DNA of 64,000 nt from Candidatus Angelobacter sp. Gp1-AA117. GTDB lineage: Bacteria > Acidobacteriota > Terriglobia > Terriglobales > Acidobacteriaceae. Under the pieces are notes generated by a model that worked only from the letters and a program-made list of their open reading frames with translations, had not been told where the DNA came from and searched no databases. Shown here in pieces: positions 53,221 to 62,774 of the stretch. The DNA is taken from assembly GCA_003223515.1 (NCBI GenBank), contig QHVI01000047.1, positions 1-64,000 of the forward strand, in the 5' to 3' direction. How positions within the stretch are numbered: the stretch's first letter is position 1; every line of letters starts with the position of its first letter. Position numbers and translations under genes: made by a program.

Positions 53221-55038
53221 TTGCAGCTCGACTTTTTAGGTGATCTTCGGCGCACGCACATGTGTGGAGAGCTTCGCGCTCAGAATGCAGGTGAACAGGT
53301 TGTGCTCATGGGCTGGGTCAATCGTCGCCGCGATCTCGGCAGTCTGATCTTCATCGATCTCCGCGACCGCACCGGCACAACTCAGCTCGTCTTCGATCAC
53401 AGTGCCAATCCTGCTCTGCACGATAAAGCCGGCAGCCTACGCTCGGAGTTCGTAGTGGCGGCCATCGGCAAGGTGCGCCGCCGTGATGAGGAGACCATCA
53501 ACAGGAACATTGCAACCGGTGAAGTTGAGGTAGCAATCAGCGAACTCCGGCTGTTGAATGAGTCCAGGCTGCCACCTTTTCTACCCAGCGAAACCGGACC
53601 GCTGAATGAAGAGGTGCGCCTCAAATACCGCTACATCGACCTGCGCCGCGAGCAGATGCAATTCAACATCGAATTGCGCCATAAGGTTGCGCTGGCCATC
53701 CGGCAGTATCTCTCCAGCCAGGGCTTCCTTGAAATCGAGACTCCGTTTATGACCCGCTCCACGCCTGAGGGGGCGCGTGATTACCTGGTGCCCAGCCGCG
53801 TGCATCCGGGATCGTTCTATGCGCTACCGCAATCGCCGCAGCTCTTCAAGCAGATCCTGATGATTTCCGGGTTCGACAAGTACTTCCAGATTGTCCGTTG
53901 CTTCCGCGACGAGGACTTGCGCGCTGACCGCCAGCCGGAATTCACCCAGATCGACCTGGAGATGACCTTTCCGCAGCCTGACCGCGTCTATGAAGTAGTC
54001 GAAGGTTTCTTGAAAGCCGCCTTCAAAGCTGCCGGACATGAACTGAAGACGCCCTTCCCACGCATGACGTACGACGAAGCCATCCGCCAGTATGGCATCG
54101 ATAAGCCCGATCTGCGCCTGCCGAAGATGGCCGGCATTCGCGCAGCATTCACAGAGGAAGACCTCACGGCACTGAACATCGACGGATCGATGAACATGGT
54201 CGCCATCCGTATTCCCAAAGTCGGCAAGCTGTCAGACCGTGAGAAAAAGGAACTCCGCACGCTAGCCGAAGATATTGCCAAGCGTAATAAAGATTTTGTC
54301 GGTGTTTTCTACGATTTCGTGCAGTTGGAAAAGAAGCGTCCCGAAACAGCAGCTAAAATTCGTGAACTATGTTCCGCTGAGGCGGATGATCTGATTGTGC
54401 CCGTCGTCGGCATTGCGGGGAAGAGCTTTTCCGAGAAGAATAAGCGGGCGCAATACATCGCCGCCGGTGAAGGACGTCTGGAACTGGCCCGCAAGTATGC
54501 AGACCGCCACGACGCATTCAAGCGCACCGGCGATCCTGATAAGGATTTCAAGTGGCTGTGGGTCACGGATTTTCCCATGTTCGAGTATGACGACAAGGAG
54601 AACCGCTGGTCAGCCGCGCATCATCCCTTCACCTCGCCGCACGAGCGCGATATGGATAAGCTGGAATCCGATCCGGGAGCGGTGCGGGCGCTGGCTTATG
54701 ACGTGGTGCTCAACGGCACGGAACTGGGCTCGGGCTCGATTCGTATTCACCGCCAGGACATCCAGAAAAAGATCTTCCATGCCCTGGGCATGACCGAAGA
54801 AGAGGCCCGCTCGCGTTTTGGGTTTTTCCTGGAGGCGCTCGAATATGGCACTCCGCCCCATGGTGGAATTGCTCTGGGACTTGACCGCATCGCGATGATC
54901 CTGGCTGGGGCAGACAGCCTGCGCGAAGTCATTCCTTTCCCCAAGACGGCCAAAGCAATCGATATGATGGTCGACGCGCCCACTCCGGTGAACGAAGCCC
55001 AACTGAAGGAACTGGGAATTCAAGTGCGGAAACAATAA
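53221..55038 (+). CDS. aspS: Aspartyl-tRNA synthetase
   Basis: A 605-residue class II synthetase of the bacterial type: OB-fold anticodon domain (WVNRRRDLGSLIFIDLRDRTG), motif 1, motif 2 (FRDEDLRADRQPEFTQID), the GAD insertion domain, and motif 3 (GLDRIAMILAG). The TTG at 53221 is favoured because AAGGA lies 7 nt upstream and the N-terminus up to RTHMCGELR matches the family; ATG 53260 would cut into it. Could be discriminating or non-discriminating; not resolved. Confidence 0.96.
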   Translation: MQLDFLGDLRRTHMCGELRAQNAGEQVVLMGWVNRRRDLGSLIFIDLRDRTGTTQLVFDHSANPALHDKAGSLRSEFVVAAIGKVRRRDEETINRNIATGEVEVAISELRLLNESRLPPFLPSETGPLNEEVRLKYRYIDLRREQMQFNIELRHKVALAIRQYLSSQGFLEIETPFMTRSTPEGARDYLVPSRVHPGSFYALPQSPQLFKQILMISGFDKYFQIVRCFRDEDLRADRQPEFTQIDLEMTFPQPDRVYEVVEGFLKAAFKAAGHELKTPFPRMTYDEAIRQYGIDKPDLRLPKMAGIRAAFTEEDLTALNIDGSMNMVAIRIPKVGKLSDREKKELRTLAEDIAKRNKDFVGVFYDFVQLEKKRPETAAKIRELCSAEADDLIVPVVGIAGKSFSEKNKRAQYIAAGEGRLELARKYADRHDAFKRTGDPDKDFKWLWVTDFPMFEYDDKENRWSAAHHPFTSPHERDMDKLESDPGAVRALAYDVVLNGTELGSGSIRIHRQDIQKKIFHALGMTEEEARSRFGFFLEALEYGTPPHGGIALGLDRIAMILAGADSLREVIPFPKTAKAIDMMVDAPTPVNEAQLKELGIQVRKQ

Positions 55039-55042
55039 ACAA

Positions 55043-55080
55043 GAATGGGTAAATGAGTAAATTGGTAAATGGGTAAATTG
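55043..55080. repeat. GGGTAAAT-family repeat, single arm
   Basis: GAATGGGTAAATGAGTAAAT and then TGGTAAATGGGTAAATTG, related to the arms at 6198 and 41829. No inverted partner was found here. It is 4 bp past the aspS stop. Confidence 0.7.
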
Positions 55081-55159
55081 AACCAAGCTCTACCTGCGAT
55101 TGGCATTCAGGCCCGCGTTACAGCACGCCGATAAAAAAGGGCCTCATCTCCGGTAAGAT

Positions 55160-56461
55160 TCATGCACGCTTGGCGACGTCCCGCGCGATGCTCCTTGATC
55201 CCAGCCACAACACCAGAGCCAACGCCAGCGAGAGAATGGGAATTGCCAGCATGGCCTGCTGCAACCCAATGGCTTTAAATGGCTCCGTCACGGTGGACGA
55301 TCCGGCCAGAGCTGCGGCGCGCTGCGCCCAGCGGTCGCTCAGCTTGCCGATAATGACCGTTCCCCAGGAAGCGCCGCCCAGGTACATCGCCAGGAAATAG
55401 ATGGCCATGCTGGTGGCGCGCAACGAGGGGGCGACAATATCCTGAATCGAGGCATAGACCAGCCCGTAATACATGTTGAGCAAGCCATAGGTTAATGTGA
55501 GCAGCGGTATCGCGATGGCAAGAGCGCCAAAAGTCTGGTGAATGCCGAAGTAAGCCAGCGGAGCAGCCGCCAATGCGGCCACTGCTGCAATCATCATGCG
55601 TCCGCTGGGGTTGCGGCGGACAACGCGGTCCCCCCAGATTCCCGCAACCACGCCGCCAATAAGCCCGCCGATGGCATAAACAATTCCAGTGATAATCCCC
55701 GCTCTGGCGACGTTTACATGGTGGATGCGGCTGAAGAATGCAGGAAGGAACGTGCCTATCGCATAGAGATTGAAATTCACCAGCGCGCCGGAGATCACGA
55801 TCCACCAGAAGGTAGGAATGCCCAGCACCTGCCACAGTGAACCCGCAGGAGGAGGTGTGCCACGTTCCGAGGCCCCGCGCTCCGGTTCATCCAGCAGCAG
55901 CAACACCGGAACCAGCAGCAGAGCCGGCAGGGCGGCCATGATCATGGCTATCCGCCATCCGTAGCGCAGTGCGATAGGTCCGCTGAAAAAGAAGCTCAGC
56001 GCGCCGCCTACCGGCACGCCCAGCATAAACAAAGCCAGGGGCTTGGACCGGCGATGAGCAGGGTAAAGATCGCCAATCCAGCTTGTAGCCGTGGGAGCAC
56101 AGGCCGCTTCGCCCACTCCCAGTCCCAGGCGCGAGAACATCAGGAATGCATAGCTACTTGCCCACGCGGCTGACGCAGTAAGCGCTGCCCATACCGTAAC
56201 ACCCACAGCCAGCAGCTTCTTGCGGCTGACTTTGTCAGCCAGCCAGCCGAGCGGAAGTCCGATCAGGCCATAGAGCACAGTAAAGGCAGTGCTGAGCCAG
56301 CCGACCTGGGTGTCAGAGAGGCCAAACTCTTTGCGTACCGGTTCAACCAGCGCGCCCGCCACGTGGCGGTCATAAAAGTTCAGGACATTGATGGCGATGA
56401 GTACGGCCAGTGACCATCGAGCGAACCGATCAGAAGTGACAGCCTGCGCCTGTGTAGCCAT
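55160..56461 (-). CDS. MFS transporter (spinster/sugar-phosphate-like)
   Basis: A 433-residue transporter with twelve predicted helices. The family loop 2-3 motif is GLPLGWLADKVSRKKLLAVG near 65-84, and FSRLGLGVGEAACAPTATSWIGD (residues about 110-132) matches the spinster/glycerol-3-phosphate-like MFS groups. Its substrate cannot be read from the sequence. Transcribed alone; aspS converges. Confidence 0.88.
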   Translation of the reverse strand: MATQAQAVTSDRFARWSLAVLIAINVLNFYDRHVAGALVEPVRKEFGLSDTQVGWLSTAFTVLYGLIGLPLGWLADKVSRKKLLAVGVTVWAALTASAAWASSYAFLMFSRLGLGVGEAACAPTATSWIGDLYPAHRRSKPLALFMLGVPVGGALSFFFSGPIALRYGWRIAMIMAALPALLLVPVLLLLDEPERGASERGTPPPAGSLWQVLGIPTFWWIVISGALVNFNLYAIGTFLPAFFSRIHHVNVARAGIITGIVYAIGGLIGGVVAGIWGDRVVRRNPSGRMMIAAVAALAAAPLAYFGIHQTFGALAIAIPLLTLTYGLLNMYYGLVYASIQDIVAPSLRATSMAIYFLAMYLGGASWGTVIIGKLSDRWAQRAAALAGSSTVTEPFKAIGLQQAMLAIPILSLALALVLWLGSRSIARDVAKRA

Positions 56462-56933
56462 GACCGGAAATCATAGCACTCATCGGCTATTGGCTCTTGG
56501 CTCTTGGCTTTTGGGTAAGTCTTCTAGCCGCGAAGGAAATGGGGTATTTGTTTAGCGTGTTTCGCATAATGGAATCAGTAACTTACAAAGCACCATCCGA
56601 CATTAGCAGGTGATTTCTGGTACGGCGGCTTCTTGGAAATCACGAAAACATTGGGAAATTGACAATTCGCACCCTCCAATAAGGGCGAAAACACGCTAAA
56701 CAAATACGAAATGGGTAAGTGGGAAAGGGATAAATGAAGAAAAACTTATCGTCGGATCTTGCCGAAACAAAGATGCTCGTGATGATAGAGATCCCTTCTC
56801 GCTTTGCTCGTCGGGATTAGTCGAGAGCTTTGTTCGTCGGAATAGATAGAGAGCTTGGCTCGTCGCGATGGAAGCAACTAAAAAGCAGGGCCGGGCGGCC
56901 CTGCTTTTCTCCCCCTGTTTTCGCTCACTCATT
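56462..56933. other. Repeat-rich gap right of the MFS gene
   Basis: 472 bp without a gene. Contents: TTGGCTC/TTGGCTTTT tandem units (56484-56513), a decayed GGGTAAGTGGG copy (about 56709-56730), GAGAGCTTTGTTCGTCGG and GAGAGCTTGGCTCGTCGC direct repeats (56822-56867), and the terminator at 56881-56908. Confidence 0.55.
56881..56908 (-). terminator. Intrinsic terminator after the 135-aa exported protein gene
   Basis: AAAAGCAGGGCC and GGCCCTGCTTTT form a perfect 12-bp stem with a 4-nt loop. On the minus strand it ends in TTTTTAG, 26 nt after the stop of the upstream minus-strand gene; on the plus strand TTTTCTCC follows, so it may act in both directions. Confidence 0.8.
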
Positions 56934-57341
56934 TCAATGACGTTCAACTGTGCCCTTGAGGATCATCATGCTCGAAGGTGTACCAGGCTTTACGCTATCT
57001 TCCGCAGTGACGAAGATGTCAAAGTCTTTGTACGTGGTTGCTGCCTTCAGGTGTCCTTCAAGATCTTCGTTGACCCGCAACAAACCCAGCACCTCAGGAT
57101 CTTTCCCGCGTGGCTGGATCCACACTATATAGTTGGTCTTGGCCGGCGTCAGTGATTGTGGCGCCGCCATGTGTTTCACTTCAACATCTATCCCGGTATT
57201 GCCGTTGCGATCGTTATCGGTCGTGACCTTGCCCATCGCTGCCGGAGCAAGACCGGTGTTGGTCAGCTTATCTTCGCGTCCCCAGGCTGCAACTGTAAGC
57301 AGAAAACTGAGAATGACAATCAGAGCAATGCGTGGCTTCAT
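56934..57341 (-). CDS. Exported protein resembling the anti-sigma-K (RskA) periplasmic domain
   Basis: 135 residues with a signal peptide (1-20, LSFLLTVAAWG). The core YIVWIQPRGKDPEVLGLLRVNEDLEGHLKA and FDIFVTAEDSVKPGTPS resemble the YQVWL...G.. / VTxEPxGGSxxPTG blocks of RskA-type periplasmic domains, but no transmembrane segment or cytoplasmic anti-sigma region is present. Perhaps a secreted stand-alone domain. No sigma factor gene is adjacent. Followed by a strong terminator. Confidence 0.65.
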   Translation of the reverse strand: MKPRIALIVILSFLLTVAAWGREDKLTNTGLAPAAMGKVTTDNDRNGNTGIDVEVKHMAAPQSLTPAKTNYIVWIQPRGKDPEVLGLLRVNEDLEGHLKAATTYKDFDIFVTAEDSVKPGTPSSMMILKGTVERH

Positions 57342-57712
57342 GCTCTTACCTCCCGCCGTGAATTATTGATTAGGATGAGAGACTACAAACAGATGTTGTC
57401 GATCCTGTTTCTGAAATCGCGAGCGCAGCGAGGGATTACTATTGTCAAATTGATGTACACGGAGCAGAACAGCTCAATCGTGCAATTCGGAATAGACGAG
57501 CATCTCTGGCCAGCAGTACCTCACGTTTACAATGCATGTATCCATGCAGTCTGTCTTCCTGAGAGGCATGTCTTTTTGCAGTTGCAACGTGGTCAGTATT
57601 CAACACGATACCCTCCACGCCTGTCATTCTGAACGCAGCGCCGCCATGTTCTTTTCCGCAATGGATTCTAGAGCGCGAAGCGAAGAACCCCGAGAATATT
57701 TCCTCTGCCATA

Positions 57713-57763
57713 CAGCATCAGGGAGTTCTCACAATGCATTTTTGTTGAAATTCCCTGATGCTG
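57713..57763. repeat. 12-bp inverted repeat with 27-nt loop
   Basis: CAGCATCAGGGA (57713-57724) and TCCCTGATGCTG (57752-57763) are perfect reverse complements. No T-tract follows; it is probably a small palindromic repeat rather than a terminator. Confidence 0.6.
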
Positions 57764-57882
57764 CATGATGGTTCCGAATCACTTCGGGGTCTTTCGACTG
57801 CGCTCTCCCTCCTGCGTCGGTCGAGCTTGCTCAAGATGACAGCGGGACAAGTTTTGGATCTCGTACGTCGATCGAATACAAA

Positions 57883-57912
57883 AACGAGCATCTCTGGCCA
57901 GAGATGCTCGTT
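57883..57912. repeat. Perfect 30-bp palindrome (GAGATGCTCG family)
   Basis: AACGAGCATCTCTGG at 57883-57897 is followed with no spacer by its exact reverse complement at 57898-57912. One half with flank recurs at 57495-57512, and AAGATGCTCGTGATGATAGA at 56770 is related. It is located about 100 bp past the end of the DUF1501 gene. Confidence 0.75.
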
Positions 57913-58011
57913 GCCATAGAGATTTCTCGCTATGCTCGAAATTCACAAAGACCAGAGATGCTGGTTGTGAGAAGGCTTCCTCGCTGCCGCTCGGAATGTT
58001 AAGTGCGGAAC

Positions 58012-59274
58012 TCACCCCAGGTATTTCAGGAAGTTCCTGGGTGAGGCCTTGTCGAATCCTGGAAACACCTTCTCTAAATCCTTGTTGCCGAGATGCTGGT
58101 ACACGGCTTCGCTGAGTACCTGCCGAAAGTCGGTGGTCACGGCCAGGTCACGGCCTTCGTAGAGCTGCTCGGTCTGCAACCCGGGCCAGCGGCCATAAAC
58201 CTTGCCGCCTTTGACTGGGCCGCCCAATACGAACATCACGTTGGCATGTCCGTGATCGGTGCCGCGGTTGCCGTTCTCGCGTGCCGTCCGCCCGAACTCT
58301 GACATGGTCACAATGACCGTGTCTGCCCCAAGGTCGCCCAGATCAGTCCAGAAGGCCGCAATCGACTGCGAGAGCTCACGCGTGAGGTTGGCAATCTGTC
58401 CCTGGATGCTGCCTTCGTTTACGTGGTGATCCCAGCCGCCGATATCGGCAAACGCAACCTCTACGCCCAGGTTGGCCTTAATGAGCTGCGCCACCTGCCG
58501 CAGGCTGTCACCAAAGCGTCCGCGTGGATAGTTCGCCCCCGGAGCCGGTGTGTACTTCTCCGGATCGGCCGAACGCAGCATCTTCACTGCTTCAAATGTC
58601 TCATTGCCGGTGCCATGCAGCACCGTGTCCACCGACTGCTCGTACATGGCTTCAAAGCTATTGCTGGCGATGTTGCCTCCCGGGCCGCGTCCACCCACGG
58701 TGAACTCGCGAATGTTGCCCATGCTCACCGCCGGAATAGAGCCGGCCAGGGTACGTGGCAGAGCGCCTCCCATAGCCACAGCGCGGAAGGGCGAGGCTGC
58801 CGGCTCCTTCATGCCTGCCAGGGCGCGATTCAGCCAGCCGTCTTCCGTGGCTTTCATTCCGGGTGTGCCGGATTCCATGTAGTCCTGGGCGTCAAAGTGA
58901 GAACGGGTGTTGTCCGGCGATCCGGCTGCGTGAACAATGGCCAGGTGCCCTGCATCCCATAGCGGCTTGAAGTCCGCCATCGAAGGATGCAACCCAAAGA
59001 AGCCATCCAGATCAATCGCGCCGTTATTGCCCTTCGGCCGGGGTATGGCAATGCTGGGCCTCATCGAGTAATAAGCTGCCTCCGCGTGAGGGATCACGAT
59101 ATTCAATCCATCCGCAGCGCCGCGCTGGAAGAGCACCACCAGCCGCTTCTTGCCCGTGCCCGCTGTTGCCGTCTCTGCCGCATAAACGGCACGCGTGAGG
59201 AAGCTCGGGATCACACTGGTTCCCACAATGGCCAGCGCCCCGCCTTTCAGGAATACTCTGCGAGTAATCGCCAT
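58012..59274 (-). CDS. DUF1501 exported protein (Tat substrate)
   Basis: A 420-residue DUF1501 (sulfatase/alkaline phosphatase-like fold) protein. The N-terminus TRRVFLKGGALAIVG is a twin-arginine signal (Arg5-Arg6). MSEFGRTARENGNRGTDHGHAN is the family's conserved C-terminal block with putative metal-binding Asp/His, and VLFQRGAADGLNIVIP the N-terminal one. The enzymatic function is unproven. It lies 10 nt behind the DUF1800 gene; the two families nearly always occur as a pair, suggesting a joint periplasmic or surface role. Confidence 0.92.
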   Translation of the reverse strand: MAITRRVFLKGGALAIVGTSVIPSFLTRAVYAAETATAGTGKKRLVVLFQRGAADGLNIVIPHAEAAYYSMRPSIAIPRPKGNNGAIDLDGFFGLHPSMADFKPLWDAGHLAIVHAAGSPDNTRSHFDAQDYMESGTPGMKATEDGWLNRALAGMKEPAASPFRAVAMGGALPRTLAGSIPAVSMGNIREFTVGGRGPGGNIASNSFEAMYEQSVDTVLHGTGNETFEAVKMLRSADPEKYTPAPGANYPRGRFGDSLRQVAQLIKANLGVEVAFADIGGWDHHVNEGSIQGQIANLTRELSQSIAAFWTDLGDLGADTVIVTMSEFGRTARENGNRGTDHGHANVMFVLGGPVKGGKVYGRWPGLQTEQLYEGRDLAVTTDFRQVLSEAVYQHLGNKDLEKVFPGFDKASPRNFLKYLG

Positions 59275-59284
59275 GACTCTCTCC

Positions 59285-61318
59285 TTAACGTCTCTGGAAT
59301 TCGGGTGACCCCATGATTAACCCGGCAATTGCGCCATAGTTGGGGGGCTTGGCGGGATCGTCGAGCCGGCGCTGTGCAACCTGGGGATCGCTGAGCTGCT
59401 TCTCGATCACCGCATGCGTCTGCGCAGAAATATCACCTGCCAGCAATGTGTTCTCCAGCGTGGCCACCGCGGCATTCGTGTCCGACGGATTTTCGCCGTG
59501 CAGCATGGCCTGCGGATTGGGTGTAAGACCGGGCAGCCGTCCGACTCCCAGCGCCAGCGCAAAGTTCATGCGGTTCACCAGCGCAGAAGAGTTCACCCAG
59601 GTTTCCGCTTTCATGGAATAGCCGGTTGGCGGCTGCATCGCGTAAAGCGGCATGCCCATCTTGTTGAGCTGCTGCACCAGCGGCAGCGCGTTCTGCACGT
59701 CCACGCCCGAAGCACGCACCGCAGAAGCCACGAACTCCAGAGGCGTTTTCACCTTGGCCCGGTAGGCATCGGCGGCCCAGAACTCCGGCGAACGAAACAT
59801 GGTGCGCAGCACCTCGCGGATGTCGCCATCCTTCTTCAGGAATGTCTCTGTCATCTTGTCAATCAGGCTTTGGGGAGGCGTATCAGAGACAAAGCGCATG
59901 GCCAGCTTCTTCGAGATAAACTTTGCGGTGGAAGGATGATGCGCCAGGATGTCGAACACCTGCATGGCTTCATCCTGCCCATGCTCTTTGATCTCGTGGC
60001 CAAGCACATGCTTTGTGCCCGGCTCATGGGCGCGCTCGTTGTAGAAGAAATCACCGCCGCGTTGCGGCTGCTGGATGCTCCATCCGGTCAGCACCTTGGC
60101 CAACTCAGTCACGTCTTTCTGCGTGTAGCCGCCATCCACGCCCAGCGTGTGCAACTCCATGATCTCCCGGGCATAGTTTTCGTTGAGTCCGCTGGGCCGG
60201 TTCTTATTATTGGCCTGTGGCCTTGGCGGAGGCTGCATGCCAAAGCGCCGGAACCGCTTCTGCGCTCCCGGCCGTTGCGGTCCATATTTGGCTAAATCGG
60301 AATCCGGCCCCACGCTCTGCCAGTTATCCAGGTAGAACAACATGGCTGGACTTTTGGCGGTTGCCACCAGTAGGTCTCTGAATTTGCCAAAAGCGTGTTC
60401 GCGGATCACGTCCCGCTCGTAGGCGGTGACCATGTAGCGATCCGGGCCTTTGTTGATGAACACATTGAAGTGGTTGAACCAGAAGTCGGTCATTACCTCT
60501 TCAAGCTGGCGCTCGCTGTAGATGGCGCGCAGCACCTTGGCCTGCGCCAGTTCGCCGCCCACCACCAGTTGCGGCTGCAGGATCGCCTGGATCGTTTCAC
60601 GCTGCTCAGGCTTCATGCCGTCTACCAGTTGCATCGCTTCCGGCCCTTTCACGGCGCGAGCCAGTTCCACCCGCTCTTCCGGCGTCATCTTCAGAATATT
60701 GTTGTAGCGCTGCTCCGGAGGCATCTGCAGCAACTGCGCCGAATCGATATCGGCAAACATGCGCGCCTCGCGATCTTTCTGGCGGGCATTGCGCTGCTCG
60801 GGCGTCATTTGCTCATCGCCCTGCGCATCCGTCTTCATGTCTGCATCGATGGTCTGTTCTTTCTTTTGCTGTCTCTGTTCATAGGCGGCCATACGCGACT
60901 CATAGATGGCGCGTTTACCGGGATCGGAAGGCAGCGACATGCGGCCGTTCTCCAGCGCCCGCACTACCTGCGGCGGAGGAAAGTTTTCCACCATTTCGGT
61001 GGTGCTCATTTTCAAGGTGCGGAAAGGCGCCAGCCTGGCCTCTAACTGGCTGTTATCGATCTTGTCAGGATGAAGCTGCTGCTCAAACCACTTATCCAGT
61101 CCCTCGGCGCTGACTTTCTCCACGTCGCCAGGATGCGGGCCAAAGGTAAGACGGTTCAGCGCATGGAGGATTTTTTTGTTTTCCTCCATCTGCGCTGGGC
61201 CGGCGGCCCGAGCTTGTTTTGATTTGGATTTTGACTGTTTGTCGGCTGCAAGCAGCGCGAAAGCAGAAGCCAGTACTGCAATGATCATCAGGATGACCAA
61301 TTTGCGAGTGGCACGCAT
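59285..61318 (-). CDS. DUF1800 exported protein
   Basis: A 677-residue DUF1800 protein. The ATG at 61318 (MRATRKLVILMIIAVLASAFA) starts a signal peptide and has AGGAG 8 nt upstream; the frame is open to 61384. Family blocks: LNRLTFGPHPGDVEKV near 75-90, WFNHFNVF, and GLNENYAREIMELHTLGVDGGYTQKDVTELA. An insertion rich in Glu/Gln (about 140-200, YEQRQQKKEQT) lengthens it. Function unknown; paired with the DUF1501 gene. Confidence 0.92.
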   Translation of the reverse strand: MRATRKLVILMIIAVLASAFALLAADKQSKSKSKQARAAGPAQMEENKKILHALNRLTFGPHPGDVEKVSAEGLDKWFEQQLHPDKIDNSQLEARLAPFRTLKMSTTEMVENFPPPQVVRALENGRMSLPSDPGKRAIYESRMAAYEQRQQKKEQTIDADMKTDAQGDEQMTPEQRNARQKDREARMFADIDSAQLLQMPPEQRYNNILKMTPEERVELARAVKGPEAMQLVDGMKPEQRETIQAILQPQLVVGGELAQAKVLRAIYSERQLEEVMTDFWFNHFNVFINKGPDRYMVTAYERDVIREHAFGKFRDLLVATAKSPAMLFYLDNWQSVGPDSDLAKYGPQRPGAQKRFRRFGMQPPPRPQANNKNRPSGLNENYAREIMELHTLGVDGGYTQKDVTELAKVLTGWSIQQPQRGGDFFYNERAHEPGTKHVLGHEIKEHGQDEAMQVFDILAHHPSTAKFISKKLAMRFVSDTPPQSLIDKMTETFLKKDGDIREVLRTMFRSPEFWAADAYRAKVKTPLEFVASAVRASGVDVQNALPLVQQLNKMGMPLYAMQPPTGYSMKAETWVNSSALVNRMNFALALGVGRLPGLTPNPQAMLHGENPSDTNAAVATLENTLLAGDISAQTHAVIEKQLSDPQVAQRRLDDPAKPPNYGAIAGLIMGSPEFQRR

Positions 61319-61383
61319 ACTCACTCCTAGTCCTCTATATTCTCCAATATTAACCCCTTGAGGAAGAAAAGTTGCTGGATTCA

Positions 61384-61475
61384 CCGCAAACGACGCTAAG
61401 GGCGCAAAGGTAGCGAAAACGGCCCACTTGGAAGTTCAGCTGCCTTGTTACCTTTGCGTCCGTTGCGCCCTTTGT
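61384..61475. repeat. Inverted GCGCAAAGGTAGCG-type repeat
   Basis: CGCTAAGGGCGCAAAGGTAG (about 61395-61414) faces TTACCTTTGCGTCCGTTGCG (61448-61467), an imperfect inverted pair of the CTTTGCG-type repeat. It fills the gap between the DUF1800 and HD-GYP genes. Confidence 0.6.
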
Positions 61476-61484
61476 TCAGGATAG

Positions 61485-62774
61485 CTATGTATGTGAGAAG
61501 GTGCGGCCCCGGTTCAACCGGCGGTTCATCTCTGAGGCTAGCAGGTCTATATCGGTGGGCGCTATATTGCATGCAATTTCCGGATCAAGGAAGGGCTTCC
61601 TCGATTTACCTTCGGCTGCTGCCCAGGGACGCGGGGGGGTGATGAGTCCCACGGCATCCCTTCGAAGCTGTATCAGCAGAGCCTGCACTACATCCGCATC
61701 CAGCTTGGCTGGGGCCAGCCAACTGATCTGCGCCGCTACCTCGCCCAGTGACAACCTTTTTCTATACGGGCGCTCGCTGAGCATGGCATCAAACGTGTCC
61801 GCCACGGCCACAATCTTTACCGGCATCGAGACCTCATCGTTACCCAGGTGGTCAGGATATCCGGAACCATCCGCCCGCTCGTGATGCGAGCGCACCACCT
61901 CAGGAATATTTGGCCAGGGGAACTGCACGGTAGAGACAATCTGATGCCCTACCACAGTGTGGTCGCTCATCTCACGGAACTCTGTGGGCTCCAGCGCGGT
62001 GGCTTTGCTGAACAGTCGTTTGTCCACATTCACCTTGCCGATATCATGCAGGTAGCCTGCGGCCCGCAGCTCGTTGATCTCATTCAGGCCCATGCTCAGT
62101 GCTTCAGCTATTCCAGCAGCATAGCGGCCTACGCGTAACGAATGGCCGTGCATGTAAACATCTTTTGCGTCGATAGTGGCGGCAAAGGCTTCCAGAGCGT
62201 TGTCCCAGAAGCCGTGGGCTGAAGCTACCAGGCGCAGGTTCTCAGCGGTGCGTTCCTGCAGAGTCATCATCAATTGGTGATTGTGAATCGCCAGCGCGAT
62301 GAACGGGGCAACCTCGCCCATCTGCCGCAACAGCTCCGGTGGATATTCAGAGCCGCCTTCCCGCTCGCCCAGCATCAATGCCCCAATCAGTTTGCCGCGA
62401 ACTTTCAGTGGGACCAGACACTTGAACCAGACGGTTGAGATATTTCCTGTGGAACTCAGGAAAATGTCGCAGCGCTCACGGCACAGCTTCTGCGGAATAT
62501 TGACCTGGCTGAGCGCATGTATGTGCTTGGGCAGCAGCGGAAATACCGCCGTTTGCGGAAACAATGGGAAGCCCAGCGCCGCCACAGAGGCCAGCATCGG
62601 CGGGCGCTCCTGGAAACGAAACAGGGCGCCGGATTTGGCGTGAGCGGCCAGCAGAACAATTTCCAGGGCCGCCATGGCAGTGTGATGGAGGTCGCGTTCG
62701 CCAGCAAGCACCAGCCCCAGATCGGCCAGGATCTGCGAGGCATCCAACGAGGGTCTTGTGAGAGAGTTCGTCAA
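61485..62774 (-). CDS. GAF-HD-GYP cyclic-di-GMP phosphodiesterase-like protein
   Basis: About 429 residues from TTG 62774 (an earlier TTG at 62852 is possible but lies in repeat sequence; neither has a strong ribosome site). A GAF-like sensor domain (about 20-170) is followed by an HD-GYP domain: HDIGK near 240 and HHERADGSGYPDHLG near 295-309 with the GYP triad, and KIVAVADTFDAMLSERPYR. Predicted to hydrolyse cyclic-di-GMP in response to a GAF ligand. No transmembrane segment or receiver domain. Confidence 0.88.
   Translation of the reverse strand: MTNSLTRPSLDASQILADLGLVLAGERDLHHTAMAALEIVLLAAHAKSGALFRFQERPPMLASVAALGFPLFPQTAVFPLLPKHIHALSQVNIPQKLCRERCDIFLSSTGNISTVWFKCLVPLKVRGKLIGALMLGEREGGSEYPPELLRQMGEVAPFIALAIHNHQLMMTLQERTAENLRLVASAHGFWDNALEAFAATIDAKDVYMHGHSLRVGRYAAGIAEALSMGLNEINELRAAGYLHDIGKVNVDKRLFSKATALEPTEFREMSDHTVVGHQIVSTVQFPWPNIPEVVRSHHERADGSGYPDHLGNDEVSMPVKIVAVADTFDAMLSERPYRKRLSLGEVAAQISWLAPAKLDADVVQALLIQLRRDAVGLITPPRPWAAAEGKSRKPFLDPEIACNIAPTDIDLLASEMNRRLNRGRTFSHT

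Larger units (their letters stand above)
57342..58011. other. 670-bp repeat island without genes
   Basis: No supported gene; ORFs across it read as translated repeats. It contains ACGAGCATCTCTGGCCAG (57495-57512), a 12-bp hairpin (57713-57763), a decayed CTTTCGACTGCGCTC ... CTCAAGATGAC element (about 57789-57842), a 30-bp palindrome (57883-57912) and a partial inverted copy near 57948-57966. Sequence here looks like accumulated small repeats. Confidence 0.6.

Noticed and set aside
57445-58015. Small minus-strand ORFs in the repeat island
   Set aside because: Their protein sequences are translations of repeat elements; no codon bias or start signals.
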